From: Lachnospiraceae bacterium
Lineage (GTDB): Bacteria > Bacillota_A > Clostridia > Lachnospirales > Lachnospiraceae
Direction of reading: 5' to 3'
DNA length: 19,451 nt
NCBI GenBank assembly: GCA_017620345.1
Contig: JAFZQP010000152.1
Location: 1-19,451 of the forward strand
Made by a program: the position numbers and the translations under genes. Positions 1 through 7,447 of this stretch are shown one piece after another. The notes beneath the pieces were generated by a model that did no database searches, had not been told where the DNA came from, and worked only from the letters and a program-made list of their open reading frames with translations. Position 1 is the stretch's first letter; every line of letters starts with the position of its first letter.

Positions 1-2
1 AC

Positions 3-758
3 AGAAGCATTCCGTATGTGTTCGCTTCGATATTCAAATTTGCTCTCGGACCTGCGGCTATCAAGGGCGGTGCTGCGGGAAGCGCGATACAACTGGCTTT
101 TAATACTATCAAGAACGGATGCAAAAGAGGAGTCTTTTCAAATGAGGCGGGACTTGGATCTTCGGTTATGGCTCACAGTAACAGCTGCGTCCGGGAGCCG
201 GTGCGACAGGGTATGTGGGGAATAGCGGAGGTGTTCCTTGATACGATATTTATCTGTACCATGACTGCCATCGTAGTACTTTCTTCCGGTGCGATTGATC
301 TTACTACCGGACTTATGAAAGATGGGGTTAACGATGCGACACTTGTTGCACAGGCATTCGGTGCCACACTCGGACGGCCGGGGGAATGGTTCGTAGTACT
401 GATGATCGTGCTGTTTGCTTTTACAACAGTCATGGAATGGTCTTATTACGGCGCCAAAGTCACAGAGTATATGCTGGGGGTTTTCTGGGGCAGGATATAC
501 CGTTTTGTCTTCATAATACTTATCATAGTGGGATCCGTGATGGAATCAAGTCTGGCATGGGATATTTCCGATACGTTTAACGGACTGATGATGATACCGA
601 ATCTTATAGGTATAGTAGTTCAGACCCCGCTGATCATAAAGCTTACGCGTAACTATGTGGACAGAAGGATAAAAGGGAAAGATATCGAACCTGTACTTTC
701 ATATAACCGCGATATACAGGCTGATGCGGCAAGAGCGGTTAAGAATGGCATAAGCTGA
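3..758 (+). CDS. Alanine/glycine:cation symporter (AGCS family), 5'-truncated
   Basis: C-terminal part of a sodium-coupled alanine/glycine symporter in the cytoplasmic membrane. The reading frame is open to the left window edge, so the true start is outside. The strongest sign is the family segment NEAGLGSSVMAHSNS near codons 47-61 of the visible part, the usual N-E-A-G-x-G-S signature. It is followed by several hydrophobic helices, a short glycine-rich loop (LGRPGEWF) and a basic, polar C-terminal tail after the last helix, as expected for this family. About 250 residues are visible, roughly half a typical 450-500 residue member. The next gene starts 41 bases downstream. Family is confident; substrate (alanine, glycine or a relative) is inferred from the family only. 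Confidence 0.88.
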   Translation, partial: RSIPYVFASIFKFALGPAAIKGGAAGSAIQLAFNTIKNGCKRGVFSNEAGLGSSVMAHSNSCVREPVRQGMWGIAEVFLDTIFICTMTAIVVLSSGAIDLTTGLMKDGVNDATLVAQAFGATLGRPGEWFVVLMIVLFAFTTVMEWSYYGAKVTEYMLGVFWGRIYRFVFIILIIVGSVMESSLAWDISDTFNGLMMIPNLIGIVVQTPLIIKLTRNYVDRRIKGKDIEPVLSYNRDIQADAARAVKNGIS

Positions 759-768
759 TAAAAAGGGG

Positions 769-774
769 TATAAT
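769..774 (+). promoter_or_regulatory. Possible -10 box upstream of the receiver-domain gene
   Basis: A perfect TATAAT lies in the 41-base gap between the symporter and the receiver-domain gene, 26 bases before its ATG. I see no good -35 hexamer at 16-18 bases upstream, so this is only a candidate for an extra internal promoter. A strong GGGAGG ribosome site follows at 784-789. Confidence 0.3.
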
Positions 775-799
775 ACAGGCACCGGGAGGCGCAAAGAGT

Positions 800-1579
800 A
801 TGAATGATAATAAAGAGATAGCGATCATAATGTTTCAGTACAGCGTTGTCATAAAGGGAATGGAACGCAAACTTTCCGATATGGGATACAGGGTTACCGT
901 TATTAAGGATGATCTCGAACAGGAGGTTTCGAGACTTGCCGGGAGGGTCTGCCTTATGATCCTGTATCTGTCACCTGACTGTACCAATGATATGAAGATG
1001 CTCAGGGAAATGCGCACCATGAGCCTGACGATAGCCAATAAGCAACAGAGAATACTCCTTATCGGAGAGAACAAGTTCAAGGAAGATCTGTTTGGTGAGG
1101 TACCGGAATTAAAATCATATACGTGGATCGACCGTCCGCTTGATATGGATGTTTTTGAGCAGAAGGTATCGAATGAGATCAGCAAGGTGGAACAGCTTTC
1201 CAAACCGGCAAGGATACTGATCGTAGATGATGATCCGGCTTATGCGAAGGTAATTCGCGAATGGATAAGATATAAGTACAGAGTAGATATCGTCACGGCC
1301 GGAATGCAGGCCATAACTTTCCTTCTGAAGCAGCCCGCAAACGATAACGTCGATCTGATCCTTCTTGATTATGAAATGCCGATCGTTGACGGACCGCAGG
1401 TATTGCAGATGCTGAGGCAGGAAAGTGCCACGGCACACATTCCTGTCATCTTCCTTACAGGTAACGGTACAAAAGAAGCGGTAACGCGCGTAATGGAGCT
1501 CAAACCCGACGGTTATCTGCTGAAGACGACCCCCAAGGAGGAGATACTGAAATTCCTCAAAGGAAAACTTAAGAAATAA
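800..1579 (+). CDS. Tandem receiver-domain response regulator without output domain
   Basis: A 259-residue cytoplasmic signalling protein made of two receiver-like domains. The C-terminal domain (about residues 137-257) is a complete REC domain: acidic cluster D143-D145 in ILIVDDDP, phosphoacceptor D190 in LILLDYEMP, T220 in IFLTG and K242 in YLLKTTP. The N-terminal region (about 6-130) follows the same alternating strand/helix pattern. At the acceptor position it reads CLMILYLSPD, with Tyr where Asp belongs, and it lacks the switch Thr and Lys, so it should not be phosphorylated. No DNA-binding or enzymatic output domain follows. It may act by protein contact, as single-domain REC proteins do. 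No partner histidine kinase is in the window. GGGAGG at 784-789 supports the start. It sits 3 bases before the MFS gene, so the two are probably co-transcribed. Confidence 0.85.
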   Translation: MNDNKEIAIIMFQYSVVIKGMERKLSDMGYRVTVIKDDLEQEVSRLAGRVCLMILYLSPDCTNDMKMLREMRTMSLTIANKQQRILLIGENKFKEDLFGEVPELKSYTWIDRPLDMDVFEQKVSNEISKVEQLSKPARILIVDDDPAYAKVIREWIRYKYRVDIVTAGMQAITFLLKQPANDNVDLILLDYEMPIVDGPQVLQMLRQESATAHIPVIFLTGNGTKEAVTRVMELKPDGYLLKTTPKEEILKFLKGKLKK

Positions 1580-1582
1580 CAC

Positions 1583-2812
1583 ATGAATAACGCAAAACAA
1601 AACGGAAAGATCATCTGGACCGCGAAATATGCGATACTGAATGCAGCTTATTTTTCGGCATTCTGTACAGTTCATGCATATGCCGCGGTCTATCTTCTTG
1701 CAAAGGGGATGACCAATACGCAGGTTGGGATACTGCTGGCTGTCTCCAATATTCTGTCGGCTGTACTGCAGCCGGTCGTTGCGGGCATAATAGACAGGCC
1801 CGGATCCTTTACGAATAAACGTTGCATAATCATTTCAGTCACAGCCATCATGGCAGGGTCGGCTGTTCTTCTTGCCTTCCCGGATGCCGGGGTTGTGATC
1901 TTTATCATATACGCTCTTATATACACGATCCAGTTCGTGTATCAGCCCGTTCTGACCGCACTGTGTTTTGAATACCGGAAAAAGGGATGCGATATAATAT
2001 TCGGCCTGGCAAGAGGACTGGGCTCGGCGGGATTTGCTGTAACATCGCTGTTCATAGGCCGCGCGGTCGAAGAGAACGGCGTATCCGTTCTGCTGTGGAT
2101 GAACATTGCGGTAATGATAATATCGCTTATAGCGGTGCTGACTTTTAATGCACCGGGTCAGGGACCGGCGGATGATACAAGTGTTCACACGGAAGGTCAT
2201 AGTGCGCATAACGGATTTGCTGTGTTTGCAAAACTGTATCCCGCATTCATGGCTTTTCTTGTCGGAACGATCTGTTTCTTCTTCGGACATAACATGATCA
2301 ATGATTTTATGATCGTGATCATCAGAAATCTCGGCGGAGGTGAGACTCAGATGGGGTATGCGACGTTCCTGCAGGCGATCCTGGAACTTCCGGTAATGGC
2401 TGCAATCGGCATTGTACTTAAGAAGTATTCGGCGGATAAACTTCTTGTGTTCTCGGGGATGGCTTTCTGGATCAAGATAACGATCCTGGTATTTGCAACG
2501 AATATGATCGGGATGTATGTAAGCCAGTCGTTCCAGTTGTTTGCATATGCCGTTTTCGTTCCGGCGGGCGCCTACTATGTAAGTCAGACAATGGAAGAAT
2601 TCGATCAGGTTAAGGGCCAGGCTTACATCACGAGTGCGATAACGATAGGAGGCGTATTCTCAAACCTGATCAGCGGCGTGATCCTGGACAGGCTTGGTAT
2701 AACAACGATGCTTCTTACAGGAAGCGCGGTCTGCGCTGTCGGAGTCATAGTTACGTTTATAGGCATGAAAAAGCTTCCGCGCAAGAACACCGATCTGTTA
2801 ATGGAGGAATGA
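1583..2812 (+). CDS. MFS permease (LacY/nucleoside:H+ symporter-like)
   Basis: A 409-residue integral membrane protein with about 12 hydrophobic segments and a polar central loop near residues 192-208 (PGQGPADDTSVHTEGHSAHN) separating two six-helix halves. This is the layout of the major facilitator superfamily. The N-terminal half has the Y-F-S-A-F and K-G-M-T-N-T-Q-V-G-I-L features seen in the MFS_1-like group that holds LacY-type sugar and NupG-type nucleoside symporters. Its stop overlaps the ribosome-site/start region of the secreted 5'-nucleotidase, so the two are translationally linked. This favours a nucleoside or related substrate, but an oligosaccharide or aromatic acid cannot be excluded. 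Family is confident, substrate is inference. Confidence 0.82.
   Translation: MNNAKQNGKIIWTAKYAILNAAYFSAFCTVHAYAAVYLLAKGMTNTQVGILLAVSNILSAVLQPVVAGIIDRPGSFTNKRCIIISVTAIMAGSAVLLAFPDAGVVIFIIYALIYTIQFVYQPVLTALCFEYRKKGCDIIFGLARGLGSAGFAVTSLFIGRAVEENGVSVLLWMNIAVMIISLIAVLTFNAPGQGPADDTSVHTEGHSAHNGFAVFAKLYPAFMAFLVGTICFFFGHNMINDFMIVIIRNLGGGETQMGYATFLQAILELPVMAAIGIVLKKYSADKLLVFSGMAFWIKITILVFATNMIGMYVSQSFQLFAYAVFVPAGAYYVSQTMEEFDQVKGQAYITSAITIGGVFSNLISGVILDRLGITTMLLTGSAVCAVGVIVTFIGMKKLPRKNTDLLMEE
2803..2807 (+). promoter_or_regulatory. Ribosome binding site that selects the start at 2815
   Basis: GGAGG here lies 7 bases before the ATG at 2815 but only 1 base before the ATG at 2809. The second ATG is therefore the better start of the 5'-nucleotidase gene. 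The site is inside the last codons of the MFS gene. Confidence 0.7.
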
Positions 2813-2814
2813 GA

Positions 2815-4458
2815 ATGAAAAGAGTATTGAAATCGATCATCATTGCAATGCTTGCATCAGTTGTACTTACAGGCTGCACAGTAAATGTTAATCTTGATAC
2901 TGCAAAACCGCAGGAAGGGATCGGTGACATAGTCATACTGTACACTAACGACGTTCACTGCGGTATAGATGACAGTATCGGATATGCCGGACTTGCCGCT
3001 TACAAAAAGGAAATGGAAGAGGCCGGATACGACGTCATCCTTGTAGACGACGGCGATGAAGTCCAGGGCGGGACAATAGGAACTCTTACAAAAGGTGAGG
3101 CGATAATAAGGCTCATGAATGATGTCGGGTATGATATAGCGATACCCGGCAATCATGATTTTGACTACGGTATGGAGCAGTTCCTGAAGCTTACAGGCGA
3201 GGCGGATTATCCTTACATCTGCTCTAATTTCATGGACCTTACAAAAAATGAGACGGTTTTTGATCCGTACATCATAAAGAACATCGGGGGCAGAAGGATA
3301 GCGTTCGTCGGAGCTACGACTCCGACAACCGTCACATCCTCCACACCGGCATATTTCCAGGATGATGATGGGAAGTTCATTTACGGATTCTGTCAGGGCA
3401 CAAACGGAAGTACGCTTTACGGAAAAGTCCAGGAAGCGGTAGATGCGGCACTCTCGGAAGGAGCGGATAAAGTCATCCTGATCGCACATCTTGGCGTGGA
3501 TGAGGCTGATTCACCGTATTGTTCGACCGATGTAATTGCGAACACGACGGGGATCGATGCGGTGCTTGACGGACATTCGCATACGGATGTGCCCATGGAT
3601 ACGGTTAAGAACAAAAACGGCGAAGATGTCGTGCTGACACAGGCCGGTTATAAGCTTGCTGCGATAGGAAAGGTCACGATAGACGCGCAAGGGAATATAA
3701 CGAGTGAGCTTATAGGGGATTACGACAAAAAGGATGAAACGATCACTGCCGATATAGCCGCAGAGGATGAAAAGTTTGAGGAAATGCTCGGTAAAGTCAT
3801 AGGAACATCCGGTCACGACATGATGTCAACAAATGAAGCAGGGGACGCATGGCTTGTCAGGAGCGGCGAGACCAACATGGCTGATTTTGTCGCAGACGCA
3901 TACAGATCGGTAACGGGGGCCGAGGTCGCGATCATCAACGGCGGAGGAGTAAGAGCCAACATCAAGGCAGGTGATGTGACATACGGAGATCTTCTGGCTG
4001 TCAATCCTTTTACCAATCAGCTCTGCATACGTAAGGTAAAGGGCCGGGAACTGGCCGACGCACTTGAATACGGAGTAAGTTTTGCACCGGATGATTTCGG
4101 GGGATTCCTCCAGGTATCCGGCATAACGTTTGATGTTGACCTCACAGTCGATCCGGCTGTCGTTCTTGACGATAACAAGATGTTTGCGGGATTTTCTTCC
4201 GATGAGCGCCGCGTATCAAACATCATGATAAACGGTGAGCCGCTCGATCCCGACAGGGAGTACGAAGTTGCATCGATCGAATACATCCTGTTCAGACAGG
4301 GTAACGGTTTTACGATGTTTTCCGGGGACAGGGTCGATATGGACCGCTGCATTGAGGACGTTGACGCACTTATTGAATATACGCAGTCTCTGGGCGGTAA
4401 GGTGCCCGAAGAATACGCTGATGTGAGCGGTCAGGGAAGAATACGCATCAAACAGTAG
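2815..4458 (+). CDS. Secreted lipoprotein 5'-nucleotidase / 2',3'-cyclic phosphodiesterase family
   Basis: Two-domain metallophosphatase that removes phosphate from extracellular nucleotides, anchored outside the membrane. From the start at 2815 (547 aa) it opens with a basic-hydrophobic signal and a lipobox L18-T19-G20-C21, so it should be lipidated at C21. The metallophosphatase domain follows with the family blocks in order: TNDVHCG, VDDGDEVQGG, GNHDFDYG, IAHLG and DGHSHTDVP (metal ligands Asp, His, Asn). The C-terminal 5'-nucleotidase domain has NGGGVRAN and QGNGFTMFSG, the substrate-binding blocks. There is no sortase motif or repeat tail. It starts 2 bases after the MFS gene stop, suggesting that products are taken up by that permease. 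Choice of 2815 over 2809 rests on ribosome-site spacing. Exact nucleotide preference cannot be read. Confidence 0.9.
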   Translation: MKRVLKSIIIAMLASVVLTGCTVNVNLDTAKPQEGIGDIVILYTNDVHCGIDDSIGYAGLAAYKKEMEEAGYDVILVDDGDEVQGGTIGTLTKGEAIIRLMNDVGYDIAIPGNHDFDYGMEQFLKLTGEADYPYICSNFMDLTKNETVFDPYIIKNIGGRRIAFVGATTPTTVTSSTPAYFQDDDGKFIYGFCQGTNGSTLYGKVQEAVDAALSEGADKVILIAHLGVDEADSPYCSTDVIANTTGIDAVLDGHSHTDVPMDTVKNKNGEDVVLTQAGYKLAAIGKVTIDAQGNITSELIGDYDKKDETITADIAAEDEKFEEMLGKVIGTSGHDMMSTNEAGDAWLVRSGETNMADFVADAYRSVTGAEVAIINGGGVRANIKAGDVTYGDLLAVNPFTNQLCIRKVKGRELADALEYGVSFAPDDFGGFLQVSGITFDVDLTVDPAVVLDDNKMFAGFSSDERRVSNIMINGEPLDPDREYEVASIEYILFRQGNGFTMFSGDRVDMDRCIEDVDALIEYTQSLGGKVPEEYADVSGQGRIRIKQ

Positions 4459-4483
4459 ACAAATCAATATATAGCGGTATAAT
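4456..4483 (+). promoter_or_regulatory. Sigma-A-like promoter for the glmM cluster
   Basis: TAGACA (4456-4461, 5/6 to the -35 consensus) is followed after 16 bases by a perfect TATAAT (4478-4483). The -35 overlaps the TAG stop of the 5'-nucleotidase gene. Transcription would start near 4490, giving a leader of about 75 bases before glmM. Confidence 0.65.
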
Positions 4484-4498
4484 AATATGTATTGTGGC

Positions 4499-4524
4499 AT
4501 AACATACTACATGAAGTATGTTAT
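4499..4524 (+). promoter_or_regulatory. Perfect 10-bp inverted repeat in the glmM leader (operator, terminator or 5' hairpin)
   Basis: ATAACATACT (4499-4508) and AGTATGTTAT (4515-4524) are exact reverse complements around the six-base loop ACATGA. The right arm runs into TTTTGCG, so the element could act as a weak AT-rich terminator for the upstream gene. However, it starts only about 9 bases after the predicted transcription start of the glmM promoter. That is also where a repressor operator or a protective 5' hairpin would sit. The sequence alone does not decide. Confidence 0.55.
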
Positions 4525-4564
4525 TTTGCGTTAAAAACTCTCGACACTGAAGGAGGCAGGATTT

Positions 4565-5917
4565 ATGGGCAAGTATTTCGGCACTGACGGGTTCCGCGGC
4601 AAGGCAGGAGAAGTTCTTACGGCGGAGCACGCATTTAAGATCGGACGTTTTCTCGGCTGGTATTACGGCAAGGAACGTCCCGCAAGGATCGTTATCGGAA
4701 AGGATACGAGGCGTTCATCGTATATGTATGAGAATGCACTGTCTGCCGGGATCACTTCATCCGGAGGAGATTCCTATCTTCTTCATGTCACGACCACTCC
4801 ATGTGTGAGTTATATAACAAGAACAGAAGAATTTGACTGCGGTATCATGATCTCCGCGAGTCATAATCCGTTCTATGACAACGGTATCAAGCTCATGAAT
4901 TCCGAGGGCGAGAAGATGGATGATGAGGTCCAGGATCTTGTTGAGGATTTCATTGACGGTAAGAACAATGATGTTACGTGGGCAACGGAAGGCAAGATCG
5001 GACGTACGATTGATTTTTACTCGGGAAGAAACCGCTACATCGGTTATCTTACCAATATCGCGCCCGTGTCGTTTGAGAAGTGCAAGGTCGCACTCGACTG
5101 TGCAAACGGAAGTTCATGGATGATAGGACGTGCTGTGTTTGATGCGCTCGGAGCCAAGGTAAGTGTCATGAACGATACGCCGGACGGCCTGAATATAAAC
5201 CTTAATGCGGGAAGCACGCATATAGAAGGCCTTCAGAAGTATGTACGTGAAAACAAGGTAGACGTCGGATTTGCTTTTGACGGTGATGCCGACAGATGTC
5301 TGGCTGTTGATGAGTATGGTGATGTCGTTAACGGCGACATGATCATGTATATATGCGCGAAGCATTTCAAGAACAAGGGAATGCTTCCGAGTAATACCGT
5401 AGTTACGACCGTTATGTCCAACTTCGGACTGTACAAGGCATTTGACAATATCGGTATCAACTATGAGAAGACGAAAGTCGGCGACAGATATGTTTATGAG
5501 AACATGAAAGAGAACGATCACATGATCGGCGGAGAGCAGTCTGGACATGTTATCTTCAGAAAGTATGCACATACAGGCGACGGTCTCGTTACCGCCATCA
5601 TGCTTATGACAGTGCTCGTAGAGACGCATCTGCCGCTCTCGGTACTTGCATCCGAAGTTAAGATGTATCCGCAGGTACTCAAGAACGTTGAAGTCGATGA
5701 CAAGGAAAAGACGCTTGATGATCCTGCGGTTAAGAAGGCAGTCGATTCGACAACAGAATATCTCGGAGGCGACGGACGTGTTCTCCTTCGTGCATCCGGA
5801 ACGGAGCCCGTGCTCCGTGTCATGTCGGAGGCACAGACATACAAGGACTGCGAGAAGTGTGTTGATGAGATAATCGATGCGATGAAGACATCGGGACATC
5901 TTGTAAAGGTCAGATAA
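4565..5917 (+). CDS. glmM: Phosphoglucosamine mutase
   Basis: Converts glucosamine-6-phosphate to glucosamine-1-phosphate on the way to UDP-GlcNAc and peptidoglycan, in the cytoplasm. The 450 residues match the family length (about 445-450). Motifs in order: YFGTDGFRG at the N-terminus, the phosphoserine loop ISASHNP (96-102, active S99), the Mg-binding DGDADR (D239, D241, D243), GGEQSGH (322-328) and the phosphate-binding RASGTEP (409-415). AAGGAGG at 4550-4556 sits 8 bases before the ATG. Next in the cluster are a GlmU-C-terminal-like acyltransferase and nagB, both acting on the same amino-sugar phosphates, which supports GlmM over a general phosphomannomutase. Some substitutions relative to classic GlmM make PMM activity a minor alternative. 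Confidence 0.88.
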   Translation: MGKYFGTDGFRGKAGEVLTAEHAFKIGRFLGWYYGKERPARIVIGKDTRRSSYMYENALSAGITSSGGDSYLLHVTTTPCVSYITRTEEFDCGIMISASHNPFYDNGIKLMNSEGEKMDDEVQDLVEDFIDGKNNDVTWATEGKIGRTIDFYSGRNRYIGYLTNIAPVSFEKCKVALDCANGSSWMIGRAVFDALGAKVSVMNDTPDGLNINLNAGSTHIEGLQKYVRENKVDVGFAFDGDADRCLAVDEYGDVVNGDMIMYICAKHFKNKGMLPSNTVVTTVMSNFGLYKAFDNIGINYEKTKVGDRYVYENMKENDHMIGGEQSGHVIFRKYAHTGDGLVTAIMLMTVLVETHLPLSVLASEVKMYPQVLKNVEVDDKEKTLDDPAVKKAVDSTTEYLGGDGRVLLRASGTEPVLRVMSEAQTYKDCEKCVDEIIDAMKTSGHLVKVR

Positions 5918-5945
5918 ATTTCAGGATCCACAGGAGGGTTGAAAC

Positions 5946-6614
5946 ATGAAATGTAAGATAAATGATCTGTACGACCTGTCACATTCGCTGGCGGGAGATT
6001 ACCTTAAAGGCTTTACATATCCGTGGGAAGCGCTTGAGGGGATCAAGGAACTGATACTTAAGATAGGAGTGACGCTTCCGGCTGATGAGTATGATCATCC
6101 CGAGGAGGATGTATGGATCGCGAAGGATGCAAAGAGATATCCGAATAACTATATCGGAGGTCCGTGCATAATAGGACATGAGACAGAGGTGCGCCCGGGT
6201 GCATTTATAAGGGGATCGGCACTTGTAGGAAACAATTGCGTTGTCGGCAATTCCACGGAACTTAAGAACGTGATACTGTTCGATAACGTACAGGTTCCTC
6301 ATTACAATTACGTCTGTGACTCCATACTCGGATACAAGGCTCACATGGGTGCCGGATCGATCACGAGTAATGTCAAGTCCGACAAGAAACTCGTCGTTAT
6401 CAAGGATAAAGATGAGAAGATCGAGACAGGCCGCAAGAAAGTCGGAGCGATGCTCGGTGACAGAGTGGAAGTCGGATGCAACAGCGTGCTCAATCCCGGA
6501 ACGGTCATCGGAAGGGACAGCAACGTTTATCCGGTATCATGCGTTCGAGGAGTCGTTCCGGAAAACAGCATCTACAAAGAAGCAAGAAAGATCGTAGTCA
6601 AGGAAGCAGATTGA
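5946..6614 (+). CDS. Stand-alone left-handed beta-helix acyltransferase, like the C-terminal domain of GlmU
   Basis: A 222-residue protein with hexapeptide-repeat turns ([LIV]-G-x-x-x-x pattern) from about residue 68 to 205, for example CIIGHETEVRPGAFIRG, SALVGNNCVVGN and VLNPGTVIGRDSNVYP. Residues 118-141 (PHYNYVCDSILGYKAHMGAGSITS) resemble the acetyltransferase active site of GlmU: a conserved His (H119), then the G-A-G-x-I-T block. No N-terminal nucleotidyltransferase domain (no L-A-A-G-x-G-T-R-M motif) is present. The first 65 residues form a short alpha-helical cap. Lying between glmM and nagB, it may acetylate glucosamine-1-phosphate or a related amino sugar. Such proteins are often labelled UDP-GlcNAc pyrophosphorylase, which the sequence does not support. 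AGGAGGG at 5932-5938 supports the start. Confidence 0.8.
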   Translation: MKCKINDLYDLSHSLAGDYLKGFTYPWEALEGIKELILKIGVTLPADEYDHPEEDVWIAKDAKRYPNNYIGGPCIIGHETEVRPGAFIRGSALVGNNCVVGNSTELKNVILFDNVQVPHYNYVCDSILGYKAHMGAGSITSNVKSDKKLVVIKDKDEKIETGRKKVGAMLGDRVEVGCNSVLNPGTVIGRDSNVYPVSCVRGVVPENSIYKEARKIVVKEAD

Positions 6615-6619
6615 GGAGG
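6615..6619 (+). promoter_or_regulatory. Ribosome binding site that selects the nagB start at 6628
   Basis: GGAGG directly after the upstream stop is 8 bases from the ATG at 6628 but only 2 from the ATG at 6622. The later start also gives the usual NagB N-terminus, MKVIV. Confidence 0.75.
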
Positions 6620-6627
6620 ACATGTTA

Positions 6628-7359
6628 ATGAAGGTTATCGTTGCAAATGATTATGAGGATGGAGCAAAGAAGGCTGCGGATATAATCGACAAACTGGTTA
6701 GGGAGAAGCCGGACTGTACGCTCGGACTTGCCACGGGATCGAGCCCTGTCGGGATGTACAGGGAACTTGCAAGAAGATGTAAGGACGAGGGACTTGATTT
6801 TTCCAAGGTTCATTCGGTAAATCTTGATGAGTACGTAGGACTTGAGGGAACACATCCCCAGAGCTACAGGTTCTTTATGGATGACAATCTGTTCAACCAT
6901 ATAAATATCGACAAGGCAAACACATACGTTGCAAAAGGCACGGGAGATATTGACGCAAACCTTAAGGAGTTTAATGATATCCTCGACAGGACGGACATCG
7001 ACCTGCAGGTGCTCGGCGTAGGCCCCGACGGACATCTCGGATTCAACGAGCCCGGAGCGTTCCTTCATGAAAAAGCACATAAGGAAACTCTTGAGGACAG
7101 CACGATCGATGCGAACACGAGATTTTTCGCAAACCGCGATGAGGTTCCGCGTTATGCCGTTACGATGGGAATGGGAAGCATCATGAAGGCGAAGACACTT
7201 CTTATGATCATTAACGGAAACAAGCAGGATGCGGCCAAGAAGCTCCTTATGGACGACAAGATCGATCCGATGTGTCCCGCAACCTTCATGAGACTTCACA
7301 GGGATGCCGTTGTTGTCATCGAAAAGAAACTTGCCGACGAGATCGGATACAAGGGATAA
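6628..7359 (+). CDS. nagB: Glucosamine-6-phosphate deaminase
   Basis: Cytoplasmic enzyme converting glucosamine-6-phosphate to fructose-6-phosphate and ammonia, the catabolic branch opposing GlmM. From 6628 the protein is 243 aa, normal for Firmicute NagB, which lack the allosteric tail of the 266-residue E. coli enzyme. Motifs: phosphate-binding GLATGSSP (33-40), NLDEYVGL with D67 (65-72), and the active-site block LGVGPDGHLGFNEPG (129-143) with D134, H136 and E141. The last is nearly identical to the family signature. It is 13 bases after the beta-helix gene (8 bases from GGAGG to ATG) and ends the amino-sugar cluster. A new promoter candidate follows. Catabolic and biosynthetic genes in one unit suggest a flux-balancing role; that is inference. 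Confidence 0.93.
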   Translation: MKVIVANDYEDGAKKAADIIDKLVREKPDCTLGLATGSSPVGMYRELARRCKDEGLDFSKVHSVNLDEYVGLEGTHPQSYRFFMDDNLFNHINIDKANTYVAKGTGDIDANLKEFNDILDRTDIDLQVLGVGPDGHLGFNEPGAFLHEKAHKETLEDSTIDANTRFFANRDEVPRYAVTMGMGSIMKAKTLLMIINGNKQDAAKKLLMDDKIDPMCPATFMRLHRDAVVVIEKKLADEIGYKG

Positions 7360-7383
7360 GGCCTTCAAACAAACGCCATAACC

Positions 7384-7412
7384 TTGCAAAATGCGCTGTT
7401 GTGGAGTAAAAT
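7384..7412 (+). promoter_or_regulatory. Candidate sigma-A promoter for purC-purB (and perhaps atp)
   Basis: TTGCAA (7384-7389, 4/6) is separated by exactly 17 bases from TAAAAT (7407-7412, 5/6), in the 88-base gap between nagB and purC. I see no PurR-type box (CGAAC half-sites) and no purine-riboswitch-like aptamer; the gap is too short for one. This is the last visible promoter before the ATP synthase genes. Confidence 0.5.
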
Positions 7413-7447
7413 CAGACGGGTAAATAAATACGAAGGGAAACACGTAA

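Noticed and set aside
2809..2814. Earlier ATG start for the 5'-nucleotidase (ATGA overlap)
   Set aside because: Only 1 base from GGAGG; the ATG at 2815 has correct spacing and the same signal peptide.
4459..4564. glmS-type ribozyme/riboswitch before glmM
   Set aside because: The gap is only 106 bases and shows just a simple AT-rich palindrome, without the nested pseudoknot pairing of the glmS element.
7360..7447. Purine riboswitch or PurR box before purC
   Set aside because: No three-way-junction pattern with conserved loops and no CGAAC half-sites; only promoter-like hexamers.
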